A stretch of 64,000 bases of DNA from Hydrangea macrophylla (GCA_033977485.1 CM066993.1:25100001-25164000), one strand, 5' to 3'; shown: positions 12,007 to 24,440, numbered from the stretch's first letter. The notes: generated from the letters alone by a model not told the origin. A program made the numbers and translations.

Positions 12007-12208
12007 GTGTTGGGTCCCACATAAGCTACTACCCATAGAGTGCCCCCTCCATCGAGCATTTTGGGTTCCAAACCCTTCTAGAAGCCTCCCACTGGGAGGA
12101 AATTGCCTAGAAACTGTGTGTAGGCACCAAAATGGCCATTTAATATCTTTTCTGATCTCTTAAATCTTTGTTTTAACCTGGTAACTTAAGAGTTAAGTTT
12201 TCAAAACT

Positions 12209-12218
12209 CTATATATAG
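12209..12218 (+). promoter_or_regulatory. TATA box of the Tat-1 LTR
   Basis: ctatatatag in AT-rich context, followed about 40 bases later by cacacaagag-rich transcribed-looking sequence. There is no palindrome array near it, unlike the Copia and Athila LTRs. Confidence 0.55.
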
Positions 12219-14865
12219 ATCCATATGAGATCACTTTTCACACACAAGAGAATATAGACACACAAGTACATACAAGCATACACAAGTGAATATACTGGAA
12301 GATACAATCACTTATACTTTGAATTTTGGAGAGAATTCAAGAGAGAGAATAGTGAATCATGAATTGAGCTCTTCTAAAGGGAACTTTAAGATAATTAGAG
12401 AAGATAAATGAAGAGAGTTTTGACATCAATTGCCTCCATTAAACTTCCATGGATGAGTGCTTGAAGAGCTTGAAGAATCCTTGAAGAAGAAGATCTTCTA
12501 TTCAACTTTGATTACATAATTGAGGATCCTGCAAGAGGTGGACATCAACATTTATCTGTAATTCCTACTTTTATATATAGATCTATATGACTTGGATCTA
12601 GTTTAGCTTTGTTTTATTTACTAGAACACTCATCTTCTTCTTCTCTCATTCTTCACACACTCACATAGCTAGATCTAAGTCTCTTTCGATTTTGTTGATG
12701 ATTCATGATTAGAGATTGATTTTACTATTGATTTTCAATTTTGATTTCCTCTTTCTACTTTAGTTTAGATCCATGCATACATGATTATATATATATATGT
12801 ATCTATTTTGAATTCTATGATGGTTTAGAAGTATGATCTATGAGAAGGATGATTCCTATATTCATACATATCTCTTGATTATTCATATTACCCAGAATTC
12901 CTATTGGATTTCATCTCCAATAGGATATTTGTTAGTCCCTTTGATCCATGATCTAGAGTTCTTCATAGAACTTGAGGGCTAAATCGATTGGGAATCATGA
13001 TAATTAAGTTGATCTATGAATTTGATCTCTCTAATAAGCTTCAACCATCACCTAAGATGTTTTCCTCACACTTTAAAATGAATTAAATAAAATTTAGGAA
13101 AACATAATGGTTTTGTCCATATGATTTAGTCCACCAAAATCCATAGTTTGATGGATTTTAAATTTTTTGGGTAAAGTTTGACGAATTAGGTTTCATTTGA
13201 TCCATTTTGAGAACCTATAGGATCCATATACTATTTTAGAAGTTGTTGAGAAATCGGTTGACAGATTTGAACATAGTCTCTTTGTGCTTGAATTTCATAA
13301 AATCTATAATAGTTATCGATATTCTGCTTTTTGGGGATAATTCCTAACTTATGTATCTATATGCCAACGTAAAATCGTGAGCATACGATCGAGTTAAGAT
13401 CGTTTTATAATCATTTGAAGTTGATACACCTATTCTGGAATTTTCTAAGTTTAACTACAATCATGATTATGTATACGAAATGGTCCTACCTTGATCACTC
13501 AACAAACAATTGATAAATAAAAACTTGGTTTAGAAATCATCTAGAAAAGATTGATGAGAGATCAAAAGCTTAAATTAACTTGATTAACATGATTCATGAA
13601 CTTCTACTATGTTTTATATTCCCTTATCAAATGATACCAAACTTCCAAAATAACAGAGTCTATTTGAAACAGCTTTTCAGAAACCTTAAGATCTTGACAA
13701 GTCCATAGGATTATCGTTTTCATAAACTACAATGAAATATCTTTCTTTTGATGCCAAATAGAGCTTCACATGATTTTTATAGAATGAATAATGATTTTTT
13801 ACAAGAATAGTGGACAGTCCTGATCCACTGTTCCCAAAACTCTTATTTCTCGAACATCAAAAATGGTAAAGACGTTCTACTTTTTGGACAAGTTCTCTAT
13901 GATATGTATTTAACTTTCTTAGAAGGGTTTTAATCTAGCTCATGTTTAAGACCACTTTTGATAGGATTCATTAGAGGTTGCTGAATCTAGAAATTTGATT
14001 GATGACATATTTTACTCGTCTTTTATGTATATCATTTGTTTGCTTGTGCTTTTGCAATGCTTGTGTATTATTTGGATTCTTAGTGCAGAGAGTTAGATGT
14101 CGTGGATCCGGATCTCAATTTGTGTGTTTGTCTTGTCTATATGTGGCTTAGTGCCCATGTATCGTGTACTATCTCTATCCCTTCTCTTAGAATTTTACTA
14201 GGTTTACAACTTTGTTTTCGACAACATATTTCCTTTAGGATAGTCTCCGTTTATATGATAATATGTTATAGGCATCTTATCTAGGATTGTTGCATGATTG
14301 CATTGCATGTTTCCTTTATTTCTGCTTTTGCGACTCCGCTTGAGTCAACCCCAATGTAAGTTCTCTTGTTCCCTTTTGCATATCATGACATGCTTCCTTC
14401 AATTGCATCAGTCCCGGGCGAGACTAGCCATTGTGAGTATTCTTCTCCCTTGTATTGCATGTGCATTCGATTTCTACTTGATTTAATCTCTTGACATGAT
14501 TTTCCTTAGATGTTCCTTTTTGACATGTATATATTATCTAGTATGTTTGAGAAAAGAACACTAATTATGAATTAAAAACAAGGATATTTGAATCAAGGCC
14601 TACCGTTCGGTAGGGCGAGGAGAGGGTGCTTTAGTCCTGCTTGGGCTTCTTCCTCTCTCGTATCAACACCACCGAACCTAGTTTTTGGTAATGAAGGGCG
14701 ACTAACTTTTTTTTAATTTTGGGCGCGTCAAACTTGGGTTTCCTAATTCCTGATAAAAATTAGGTGGAAACTCTTTGTCTCTAGGACCACGTGAGGAAGT
14801 TCTAGTTTCCCTAAAGTGTGCTCCTTGGGATCCATCCTGGGACACTATCGAGGGGAAATGCCAGG

Positions 14866-14941
14866 ACCCCCCCGTCATCGTGATGGCGATCCACAAGTAG
14901 CCCCCCCCCCCTGTCACCGTGATCGCTATCCACAAGTAGCC
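14866..14941 (+). repeat. 37-bp duplication containing a PBS-like sequence
   Basis: Two adjacent diverged copies of C-run, gtcatcgtgat or gtcaccgtgat, then atccacaagtagcc. The first contains TGGCGATCC at 14884, like the start of the tRNA-Arg-type PBS (TGGCGACTC...) used by Tat/Ogre elements. It marks the junction between the Tat-1 LTR and the Athila fragment. Confidence 0.5.
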
Positions 14942-15728
14942 AATCACATACCATGAATTTTAGTAGAGTCTTCTTACAACCATATTCATCTATTTGATTC
15001 GTTCCTAGACGAACAATTGTTCGAAGTATCACAAAGAAAACGGTTGTGATTTTCCGATATCGTAAATTTTCTAGCAACTGATAGAACACCATCCCATTGG
15101 TCTAAACAAGATAAAAGCCGTTTCCTTTCATAAGTTAAACATTTCTTTTGGGATGATCCACTATTATTTAAACACTGCCCTGACCAAATAATTCATTTTT
15201 GTGTTCCCGAGAGTGATTTCCATTCTATTTTAAATTTTTGTCATTCTCTAGAGTACGGCGGACAATTTGGTGGTCGAAGGACCACTGCAAAAGTCCTCCA
15301 ATGCGGATTTTATTGGCCCACTCTGATTAAAGATGCCCAGTAATTCTATCGTAATTGTCTACATTGCCAACAATCAGGGAACATTTCACGCTGTAATGAA
15401 ATGCCCATGACTCCGATCCTAATTATAGAGATCTTCAACGTTAGGGGAATAGATTTCACGGGTCCGTTCCCACCATCTTTCTGTTTTCAATAAATTCTAG
15501 TTACATTTGACTATGTGTCAAAATGGGTAGAAGCCATAGCAACAAAATCAAGTGACCACAAGGTGGTTATTCAATTCATTAAACAAACAATTTTTTGTCG
15601 GTTTGGCACAGCACAAGTGATCATTAGCGACGGTGGCTCACAGTTTTTGTAACTGACCATTTGAGGCCCTTGTACATAAGTACTCTGTCACACATAAAGT
15701 AGAAATGGTATACCACCCACAAACTAGT

Positions 15729-16366
15729 TGATACGAACCCCGCCAATACTGTGACGAAACCCGTAACACGATTAATGTCTCGGACCGTTCTACTGTCAGA
15801 TTCAATGGAAACCGCGACCCAACACCTATAACAGATGCGAACCTTGGTATAAAGGATGGAAACGCCACAATCAAGGATGGAAAACTCGATTGATAAGTCA
15901 AGGTATGAACGCCACAGAGTAAATCTGATAAGTTCGAATAGTTCTTCAAAGAACCAAAGAGAAAACTCTCACAATATTATTAATGATCAAAAACTGAATA
16001 TTACAAACCCTAAAACTGTTAAAATAGTTGAGCCTTAAAGTTGGGCCCTTTTAAACCTACGGAATATTATAGCCCAATATAATTCACTCCAAAACTAAAA
16101 TAAAAAAACAAACTAACAAATATGAAAAAGTTCTTAAGTTGGCATGCAAGCCTATAATTTATTCTAGAGCTTGAATCATGGACACCCAGCCTTGTGGATC
16201 ACTAGTATCCTCCTTTGGGCCACTCAAATTAGTCTCAACCCAAATTTGTTGAACCAGCCCATTGAGATTGTCCTTGAACCGCTTTGCTCGCGCCCTTGTA
16301 ACCGGACCAATTGGCACGTGGTTCGGGTCCGCATTCCACCTTGTGCTAGCCGCCATGTTCTCATCA
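15729..16366 (-). repeat. 3' LTR of the CRM-like element
   Basis: 638 bp. On the minus strand it begins TGATGAGAACATGG and ends GGGGTTCGTATCA. About 205 bp of its start encode the last part of the polyprotein. Confidence 0.93.
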
Positions 16367-19300
16367 TTCCCCTCCTCTTGAAAAGGATTTGTCCTCAAAT
16401 CATCACCTACATCAAAAGGAGATAAATCAGCAACATTAAAAGTAGTACTAACATTATACTCACCAGGCAACTCTAGCTTGTAGGCATTATCATTGATGCG
16501 CTCAAGAACTTGAAAAGGACCATCGCCTCGGGGAAGCAATTTAGAACGCCTCTGTGCAGGAAATCTTTCTTTTCGCATGTGTACCCAAACCCAATCTCCG
16601 GGTTCAAAGATGATATTACGTCGCCCTTTGTTAGCTTGCGTCGCATATTGCTCCGTTCTTCGCTCAATATTGAGCCTTGATTTCTCATGAATCTGCTTAA
16701 CAAAATCTGCTTTCTTTTTGCCATCTAAATTAACATGCTCAGTAACAGGTAAAGGAGATAAATCCAAAGGAGTTAAAGGATTAAAACCATACACAATTTC
16801 AAAGGGTGAAAATTTAGTAGCAGAATGGATAGTACGATTATAAGCAAACTCAACATGTGGTAAACATTCTTCCCATGTTTTGATGTTCTTTTTAATAATA
16901 GCCCTTAACAAAGTAGATAAAGTCCTATTTACTACTTCGGTTTGACCATCAGTTTGTGGATGACAAGTAGTAGAAAATAATAACTTAGTCCCCAACTAAC
17001 ACCACAAGGTCTTCCAAAAGTCACTCAAGAACTTAACATCTCTATCTGAAACAATGGTTCTAGGCATACCATGTAATCTCACAATCTCCTTAAAGAACAA
17101 ATCGGCAACATGTGAAGCATCATCAGTTTTGTGACATAGAATAAAATGTGCCATCTTGGAAAATCTATCCACAACCACAAAAATTCAGTCTCGACCGTGT
17201 TTAGTCCTAGGTAAACCTAACACAAAATCCATTGAAATATCAATCCATGGTTCACTAGGAATTGGAAGCGGTGTGTATAAGCCATGGGGTTGTACTCTAG
17301 ATTTCGCTCGCCTACATGTGGCACATCTACCACAAATCCTCTCAACATCTTGTTTCATGCGTGGCCAATAGAAGTGTTCTTGCAAAACGGCTAATGTTTT
17401 AACTACCCCAAAATGTCCCATTAACCCTCCCCCATGTGACTCCCTCACAAGCAACTCTCTCACAGAACAATTTGGAATGCACAATTTATTTTCTCGAAAT
17501 AAAAACCCCTCATGCCTATAGAATTTATTATTGGCAATTTTTGCACAAGATTCAAACTCTTCCCTAAAATCTAGGTCTAAAGGATATAATTCTTTAATAT
17601 GCTCAAAACCAAGAATCTTAGCATCAAGAGTGGAGATTAGAATGTACCTTCGAGAAAGTGCATTAGCAACGATGTTCTCCTTACCTTGTTTATATCGAAT
17701 GACGTATGGAAACGTCTCAATGAATTCAACCCATCGTGCATGCCTCTTGTTCAACTTGTGTTGGACTTTAAGGTGCTTTAAAGACTCATGATCGGTGTGA
17801 ATCACATCCTCTTTAGGCCACAAATAATGCTGCCATGTCTCCAAAGCTCGAACCAATGCATACATCTCTTTGTCATATGTGGGATAGTTCAAGGCAGCCC
17901 CACTTAACTTCTCACTAAATTATGCAATCGGTCTCCCTTCTTGCATAAGCACGGCGCCAATACCTAAACCTGAAGCATCACATTCAATTTCAAAAGTTTT
18001 TGTAAAGTTAGGTAAAGCAAGTAAAGGTGCATGAGTTAACTTCTCCTTGAGTAATTGAAATGCCTTCTCTTGCTCTTCCCCCCATTTGAACCCAATATTT
18101 TTCTTGATGACTTCGGTTATCGGTGCAGCTATATTACTGAAGTCTTTCACGAACCTCCTGTAAAAACTAGCAAGTCCATGAAAACTTCGCACATTACTTA
18201 CACTAGATGGGCTTGGCCATTCTTGGATAGCACGAATCTTTTCTTCATCAACCTGTATTCCTTGTGCACACACAACAAAACCAAGAAACACAAGCTTATC
18301 GGTGCAAAAAGTGCACTTCTTTAGGTTAGCAAACAACTTTTCATTTCTAAGCACATCTAACACAAGTTTTAAATGCTTCAAATGCTCTTCCAAGTTTTTG
18401 CTATAAATCAGGATATCATCAAAATAAACAACTACAAATTTTCCAATGAAAGCACGCAAAACATGGTTCATCAATCTCATAAAAGTACTAGGAGCATTAG
18501 TTAATCCAAAAGGCATAACTAACCATTCATACAACCCATATTTTGTTTTAAATGCAGTTTTCCATTCATTACCTTCTTTCATTCTAATTTGATGATACCC
18601 ACTTTTCAAATCAATCTTAGAAAATATACAAGAACCATGCAACTCATCTAACATATCATCTAAGCGAGGAATAGGGTGTCGATCCTTTACCGTTATGTTG
18701 TTGACGGCTCGGCAATCAACGCACATTCTCCACGTCCCATCCTTCTTAGGAACCAAAATCACCGGAACGACGCATGGACTCATACTTTCTCTTACGTACC
18801 CCTTTTCCATCAACTCACTAACCTGCTTTTGTAGCTCCTTTGTCTCCTCAGGATTGCTTCTATAGGCTGGTCGGTTTGGAATGGTAGCACCGGGCACGAA
18901 ATCAATTTGATGTTCAATCCCTCGAATAGGGGGTAAACCATGTGGAACCTCCTCGGGAAAGATATCACCAAACTCCTGCAAAAGAGAAACAACAGAACTA
19001 GGCAAAGATGAGTCAATTTGGTTAGTGTTTAAAAATGCCTCTTTGTACAAAAGTACAATCATAGGCTGATTTGAAAACAACGCTCGTTTGATCTCACTCG
19101 CTTTTGCATAAAAATTCTTTTTTTGGTTTCCCTCTAATTTTCCCTCAATGGCTGCATTTTTCTTTTCTTTTTCCCTCTCATTTTTCTCACTCCTTTTCTT
19201 TTGTTCACTCTCTTTCTTTTGATCACTCTCCCTTTGCAACCTCACTTGATCTTCATAAACTTGCTTCGGTGTCAAAGGCACTAAGGTGATTGTCCTTTGA

Positions 19301-20933
19301 TTAAGCACGAACGAGTATTTATTTGTGAAACCATCATGCTTAACACGTCGATCAAATTGCCATGGCCTCCCTTACAACAAGTGTCCAGCTTGCATCGGAA
19401 CCACATCACTCAAAACTTCATCTTCATATCTCCCAATACGAAAAGGAACTATTACTTGTTTAGTCACCCTTACTTCTCCACTATCATTGAGCCATTGCAA
19501 TTTATAAGGCCGTGGATGCTTGATTGTTGGCAGCCCTAATTTCTCCACCAAAGTTGTGCTAGCAACGTTAGTGCAACTCCCCCCATCGATGATCATACTA
19601 CACACCTTATCTTTGACATGACATCTCGTATGAAAAATGTTCTCCCGTTGCACCTCATCATCTTCTTTAACTTGCATATTTAGAGCTCTCCTTGCCACTA
19701 ACAAATCCTCTTGGGCAGCGTACTCTTCATCATCGGCATCCTCCAATGGTGGCACAGATTCATTGTCATCTTCATCTTCGGTTTCAATCTCACCATTGTC
19801 TCGCATCACCATAACCCGCTTATTTGGACATTGACTTGCTATATGTCCCCTGCCTTGGCATTTAAAACACTTAATGTCACGATTTCTAGAAGTAGAAGAA
19901 TCAGATTTACCTTGATTTCCATGGCTGGTCACTTCTTGTTTTTGCTCAGTTTTTGGCTTCACCAAAGGCTGCTTCTCATCTCTTTTCCAATTATTTGGTT
20001 TCCAAGCGGATGTATTGGAATTTTGGCTTGGATTTTGGCTTGGACGTGTGCTGCTGCCCCTCCTCTTGAGTTGATTCTCAATTTTAATAGCCATGTGTAC
20101 CATATCCTCCAACTCAACATAGTGTTGCAATTCCACCGCATTGGCAATTTCCCGATTCAACCCAACTAAGAATCTAGCCATTGTAGCCTCTCGATCTTCC
20201 TCTACATTCGCTCGAATCATAGCTACTTCCATCTCCTTATAATATTCTTCCACACTCCTATTACCTTGCCTCAAACTTTGCAACTTGTTGTACAACTCTC
20301 GGTAATAATAGCTTGGAACGAACCGCTTCCTCATCACAGTTTTCATATCCTCCCACGTCTCTATTGGACGCTCCCTATTTCTTCTCCTATTCAACACCAA
20401 TTGATCCCACCAAATGATAGCATAATCAGAAAATTCAATGGCAGCAAGTTTTACCTTCTTAGCCTCAGAGTAATGGTGGCAATCAAATACTAATTCTACC
20501 TTCTTCTCCCATTCTAGATAGGCTTCCGGATCATTCTTCCCTTGAAACGAAGGAATCTTCATCTTAATACTACCCAAATTATCATCTTCCCGGTTCCTAG
20601 CTTCTCTAAACCTAACTTCTCTACCCCGACCACCATATCTCCTATGATTATCTATTGACTCCTGATCATTTTCTTCGTCAAAGTCTTCCCAAAAATACTC
20701 CTCTTCTTCAACTCTCACTCCCCTGGTTGAACTCTCTCTCTTCTACGTCCATGAGGAGCATTGTTTTGTGGCTGCTCCACACGTGCATTCTCTACTCTAT
20801 CTAACCGTTCATGGACTTGATCCATCTCTGTCCTCAATACCCTCCTCATTTCACCCATTAATGCCTCCAATAGTAGTTTCTGATCAGTCTCTCCCGAAAC
20901 CTCCCCGGCAATGTTTTTGTCTTTATGGGCCAT
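16159..20933 (-). pseudogene. gag-pol: CRM-like gag-pol polyprotein, broken by four stops and one frameshift
   Basis: Start chosen at 20933 (MAHKDKNIAGE), just after an acceptor-like TTTTGCAG. The first 73 codons end at a frameshift near 20718; the rest lies in one frame down to 16159. Order: Gag domain (about 20600-20050), CCHC knuckle ([14 protein letters not shown], about 19870), protease ([13 protein letters not shown]), RT with YFDD (about 18430), and RNase H. Integrase follows, with an HHCC region, Asp (DISMDF), Asp (IVSDRD) and Glu (DGQTEVVNR). In-frame stops lie at 19372-19374, 17920-17922, 17185-17187 and 16996-16998, each inside a conserved block. The C-terminus contains [12 protein letters not shown] and is encoded in the LTR. 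It is dead as it stands. Confidence 0.93.
16367..16379 (-). promoter_or_regulatory. Polypurine tract of the CRM-like element
   Basis: On the minus strand AAGAGGAGGGGAA directly precedes the 3' LTR. It is also translated (Gln-Glu-Glu-Gly-Asn), because the polyprotein frame runs through it. Confidence 0.85.
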
Positions 20934-21361
20934 ATTTCGCTGCAAAACAAAGATTAGATAAAAACAATATATATAGGACCTCACAACTCTCGCTCACGTG
21001 TTTCACTCAACTAGGATGTATCACTCAAGTTCACTCGTGTTTAAACTGAAAATCAATTTGGCTTTTACCCTCTTATGTGCTCACCACTCTTGCCTTTTTC
21101 GACTCGTAGTAATTCTCACTCGGTTCTTATGAAACTGTTCAAACAATGACCAGAATTTCTCAGTAACAATCCACACCCAAACTAGACCAATCAAATTTGG
21201 AAGCTGAAAGCACGACGAAAAAAAAAACGAACGCGGATGGCTAGGTTTCCAAAAGCACAAAAAATGGAATTTTCGGAAATTTTTTTTCACACTATGGAGT
21301 AAGGTCAGATTCGGACCCCTTAGACCCCAAATATCGCAAAACAAAAATAAAATTTTAAGCC

Positions 21362-21394
<33 letters not shown>

Positions 21395-21409
21395 CCTCCC
21401 CTACAGATC

Positions 21410-21446
<37 letters not shown>

Positions 21447-21834
21447 TTTTCCCCTACAGATCTCTTCTTTTCTTTTCTTTTTTTTTTTTTTTTTTTTTTC
21501 TCTTTTTTTTTTCTTGAATAATCAGGCAGACTTCAAAGTTCACGTATCTGATTCAGAAACCCTAATTCCAAGAAGAAAAAAAAACCACAATAACAACGAT
21601 CACGAGAATGAACAAACACGAAGTAACAAGAGCAAATCACAGATCAGATTCGCAAACCCTAAACACAAAATTCCAGATCGTAATCGAACACCCTTTTTTT
21701 TTTTTTTTTGATACGGTTCAAAAACGAGAACGAATAAGAAAACGAAGAGAAACAAAAACGAATACGAACAGAACCAGAAGAAACGAATAAGAACAAAAAC
21801 GAAAAAGATATGATAAACCTGAGACTAGAACTGT
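20934..21834 (-). other. 5' leader of the CRM-like element with duplicated A-rich tracts
   Basis: About 0.9 kb of untranslated leader between PBS and gag. On the minus strand it holds three long A-rich tracts (21366-21395, 21427-21450 and 21478-21510). These are separated by two copies of an AGATCTGTAGGGG-containing unit, an expanded tandem repeat. An acceptor-like TTTTGCAG lies just upstream of the gag start. Confidence 0.7.
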
Positions 21835-21846
21835 GCTCTGATACCA
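21835..21846 (-). promoter_or_regulatory. Primer-binding site, initiator-Met tRNA type
   Basis: Minus strand TGGTATCAGAGC, matching the complement of the initiator Met tRNA 3' end, two bases from the 5' LTR. Confidence 0.88.
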
Positions 21847-21848
21847 AC

Positions 21849-22485
21849 TGATACGAACCCCGCCAATACTGTGACGAAACCCGTAACACGATTAATGTCT
21901 CGGACCGTTCTACTGTCAGATTCAATGGAAACCGCGACCCAACACCTATAACAGATGCGAACCTTGGTATAAAGGATGGAAACGCCACAATCAAGGATGG
22001 AAAACTCGATTGATAAGTCAAGGTATGAACGCCACAGAGTAAATCTGATAAGTTCGAATAGTTCTTCAAAGAACCAAAGAGAAAACTCTTACAATATTAT
22101 TAATGATCAAAAACTGAATATTACAAACCCTAAAACTGTTAAAATAGCTGAGCCTTAAAGTTGGGCCCTTTTAAACCTACGGAATATTATAGCCCAATAT
22201 AATTCACTCCAAAACTAAAATAAAAAACAAACTAACAAATATGAAAAAGTTCTTAAGTTGGCATGCAAGCCTATAATTTATTCTAGAGCTTGAATCATGG
22301 ACACCCAGCCTTGTGGATCACTAGTATCCTCCTTTGGGCCACTCAAATTAGTCTCAACCCAAATTTGTTGAACCAGCCCATTGAGATTGTCCTTGAACCG
22401 CTTTGCTCGCGCCCTTGTAACCGGACCAATTGGCACGTGGTTCGGGTCCGCATTCCACCTTGTGCTAGCCGCCATGTTCTCATCA
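21849..22485 (-). repeat. 5' LTR of the CRM-like element
   Basis: 637 bp, nearly identical to 15729-16366. The visible differences are C/T at 22090, T/C at about 22148 and one A fewer near 22226. Confidence 0.93.
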
Positions 22486-23103
22486 CTAGTGGACAAGTAG
22501 AAGTATAGAACCAAGAAATTAAGAGTATTCTAGAGAAGACAGTTAGACTGGACTGCAAGGACTGGTCATTACGATTATCTGATGCACTATGCACATGTCG
22601 TACTTCTTACAAATCACCGATTGGGATGTCGCCATACCGTCTCATTTTCAAAAAAGCATGTCACCTATCAGTGAACTCGAATACAGAGCTTTTTCGGCTA
22701 TTAAAGCCTTTAACTAAGACATGAAATCGGCTAGTTGTCACCATAAACATCAAATTTAGGAACATGAAGAATTGAGAAATGAAGCATATGAAAATGTGAA
22801 ACTTTATAATGAGAGATCTAAAGCATTTTATGATAAATTAATACATCGTAAGGAGTTCCAAGTGGGCCAACAGTTTGACTTTTCAATTCTAAACTATGAC
22901 TACACCCTGGGAAATTGAAATCTCAATGGGGAGGACCATACACTATCACAAAAATATTTCCCCATAGGGCCATTGAAATTTGTAATGCTAGAGATGGGGG
23001 ACCGTTCAAAGTAAATGGTCAAAGATTACAGCTGTACTTTAGTCGAGAAATCAGAGAAGAAATAGGAGCCATAGATTTAACTGATCCAATATATGTGAAC
23101 TGA

Positions 23104-24440
23104 TCAAAAATGGAATAGCCGTGCTAACGACAGTAAACATAGCACTTTTTGGGAGGCAACCCATGTGTCGTACCTTTGAATTTTTGTTCTTTGTGTCATT
23201 TTGGTCTTAGGACATGTTTAGGGGTGGTTCCATTTGTCAGCTATGTGCTTAACGTTGGAAAATAAAGAAAATTGTCACAAAAGGACTGAAACTCGCATGA
23301 GCGGTCCGCCCAGGCGAAAAAAATGGCTAGGTAAAATTTTAAATTATGAGTTTTGAGAGACGCAATTTATGAAAAGTCGCCCGCTGCGTAAGTCGCCCAG
23401 GCAGGTGCTGCCCTTGTAGTTCTCTTGTTGAAATTTAAAATTTGATTCGAGTTTTTTATTATTAAATTCTCTGAAATCTCGCCCGCTATGGGGCTGCCTA
23501 AGCCGTAAACGCCTGAGTGGTTCACCCAAGCGGAGCATTGGGTTCTACTCTAGTCACGCATTCTCTTTTGAGGTACTCACACTCTTTTCTTTTCTTGATT
23601 CTTCCTCTTCTTCTCTATCTCTCTGTTCTTACTTAGGCATGCACTTTCTTTTTATCAAAACCTTAACCCCACCACCATTTTGAACTTTGCCAAATTTAGG
23701 GTAGGTGTGTTGTTCTAGCATTGTACTATACATTGAGATTTATATAAAATTTTCCTGTCCTCGTGATTTCATTCTTTTAACTATCTCTAACATCTCTGTG
23801 TACCATCACCATTGGATTTCTTGCATAAAGTTATTTTATATCATCATGCGCAGTTCGTTTACTATGTAATTTGACATTTGCAAATTAAATAACTTTTGTA
23901 AATCATGTAAATGGAAGCATTAAACAATGTTAATTTTTGTTAAATGGATTTTTACATCTATTGTAAACATTACTAGTTCATAGACAATTAATTCACATTT
24001 GTTCATTGGATTGTTCATCATTGCAAGAACCCTTAATTGTGCACGGATAGTTGGGTATAGCCACTTGTAACGGGGAGTCTTGTTTATCTGTGTCTTTTCT
24101 TCTACCCTTTCTTTTCTTTCTTATCATTACCTTATATAGCTGCATGGCCTAGGCTAGGAGGGGCTCAGGTCAGCCATCCGTAGGGCTGACTTTCCTCGAG
24201 AGATGTGGTTCATGGACAATATCTATCAGAGGAATGTCTACCAGTTGGGGCATCACCAGGAGTGCACAAAAGCCATCCACAAGGTCCTCTATTCCTTGTG
24301 GATAGGCAATTGGTTCCACGTCGGATGAGTCATCATCGCATGTATGTGCCTCACCAAAAACCTCATCGTCCATGACCAGGATAACACTCAGCTTTTGCCT
24401 TTTGCCCATACTATCACTGCTATCCTTCGTTATCTATCTT
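23104..24440 (+). other. Athila 3' noncoding region, decayed
   Basis: After the pol stop, cactttttgggaggcaaccc at about 23142 is a box commonly found behind Athila pol. GC-rich cgcccaggcg words (23306-23530) follow. No env-type gene or LTR of this element could be recognised. A minus-strand open stretch at 24170-24409 has no similarity I know and is not called. Confidence 0.5.

Larger units (their letters stand above)
3519..14877 (+). mobile_element. Tat/Ogre-like LTR (Tat-1), split by a Copia insertion
   Basis: The LTR begins TGTAGACACCC right after the polypurine tract. It is interrupted at 4105/12007 by the Copia element and continues to a probable end at 14877 (GTCA). Without the insertion and one TSD copy it is about 3.45 kb, in the range of Tat/Ogre LTRs. 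It contains a TATA box at 12209-12218. Near the 3' end the words gggcgcgtcaaacttgggttt (14723 onward) and the following PBS-like TGGCGATCC at 14884 resemble the LTR/leader junction of this lineage. No coding sequence was recognised in 12012-14877. The right boundary is uncertain. Confidence 0.55.
15729..22485 (-). mobile_element. CRM-like Ty3/gypsy chromovirus, minus strand, young but defective
   Basis: Two direct LTRs (15729-16366 and 21849-22485) with TG...CA ends bound a 5.5-kb interior. A perfect 5-bp duplication CTAGT flanks it (15724-15728 and 22486-22490). PBS and PPT are both present. RT sequence (MSPC, then [14 protein letters not shown]), the CCHC Gag and a polyprotein that runs into the 3' LTR point to the CRM clade of chromoviruses. 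The LTRs differ by only two substitutions and one A-run indel by eye. The coding frame has four stops and a frameshift. It sits inside an Athila fragment. Confidence 0.92.
14947..23103 (+). pseudogene. pol: Athila gag-pol fragment: RNase H tail and integrase, split by a CRM-like element
   Basis: Only the end of an Athila polyprotein remains. 14950-15728 reads, with stops and shifts, through the spacer before integrase (SFLDEQL, then FSDIVNFLAT), the HHCC zinc region and the integrase core (GIDFTGPFP). The second catalytic Asp block decays near 15627 (IISDGGSQFL). The frame is interrupted at 15728 by the CRM-like insertion and resumes at 22491 with the rest of the core (GQVEV, KSILEKTV, GMSPYRL). 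It ends in the C-terminal GPF-type region (MKSQWGGPYTITKIFPHRAIE) with a stop at 23101-23103. It is a different, older family than Athila-1 and Athila-2. Many stops; clearly dead. Confidence 0.85.

Noticed and set aside
14102..14486. Short hydrophobic reading frames
   Set aside because: T-rich LTR sequence; no conserved partner or start context.
22915..23103. Small stand-alone gene
   Set aside because: It is the C-terminal end of the split Athila integrase.
24170..24409. Minus-strand acidic reading frame as a gene
   Set aside because: No similarity, no neighbouring signals and no second copy; it lies in decayed Athila noncoding sequence.
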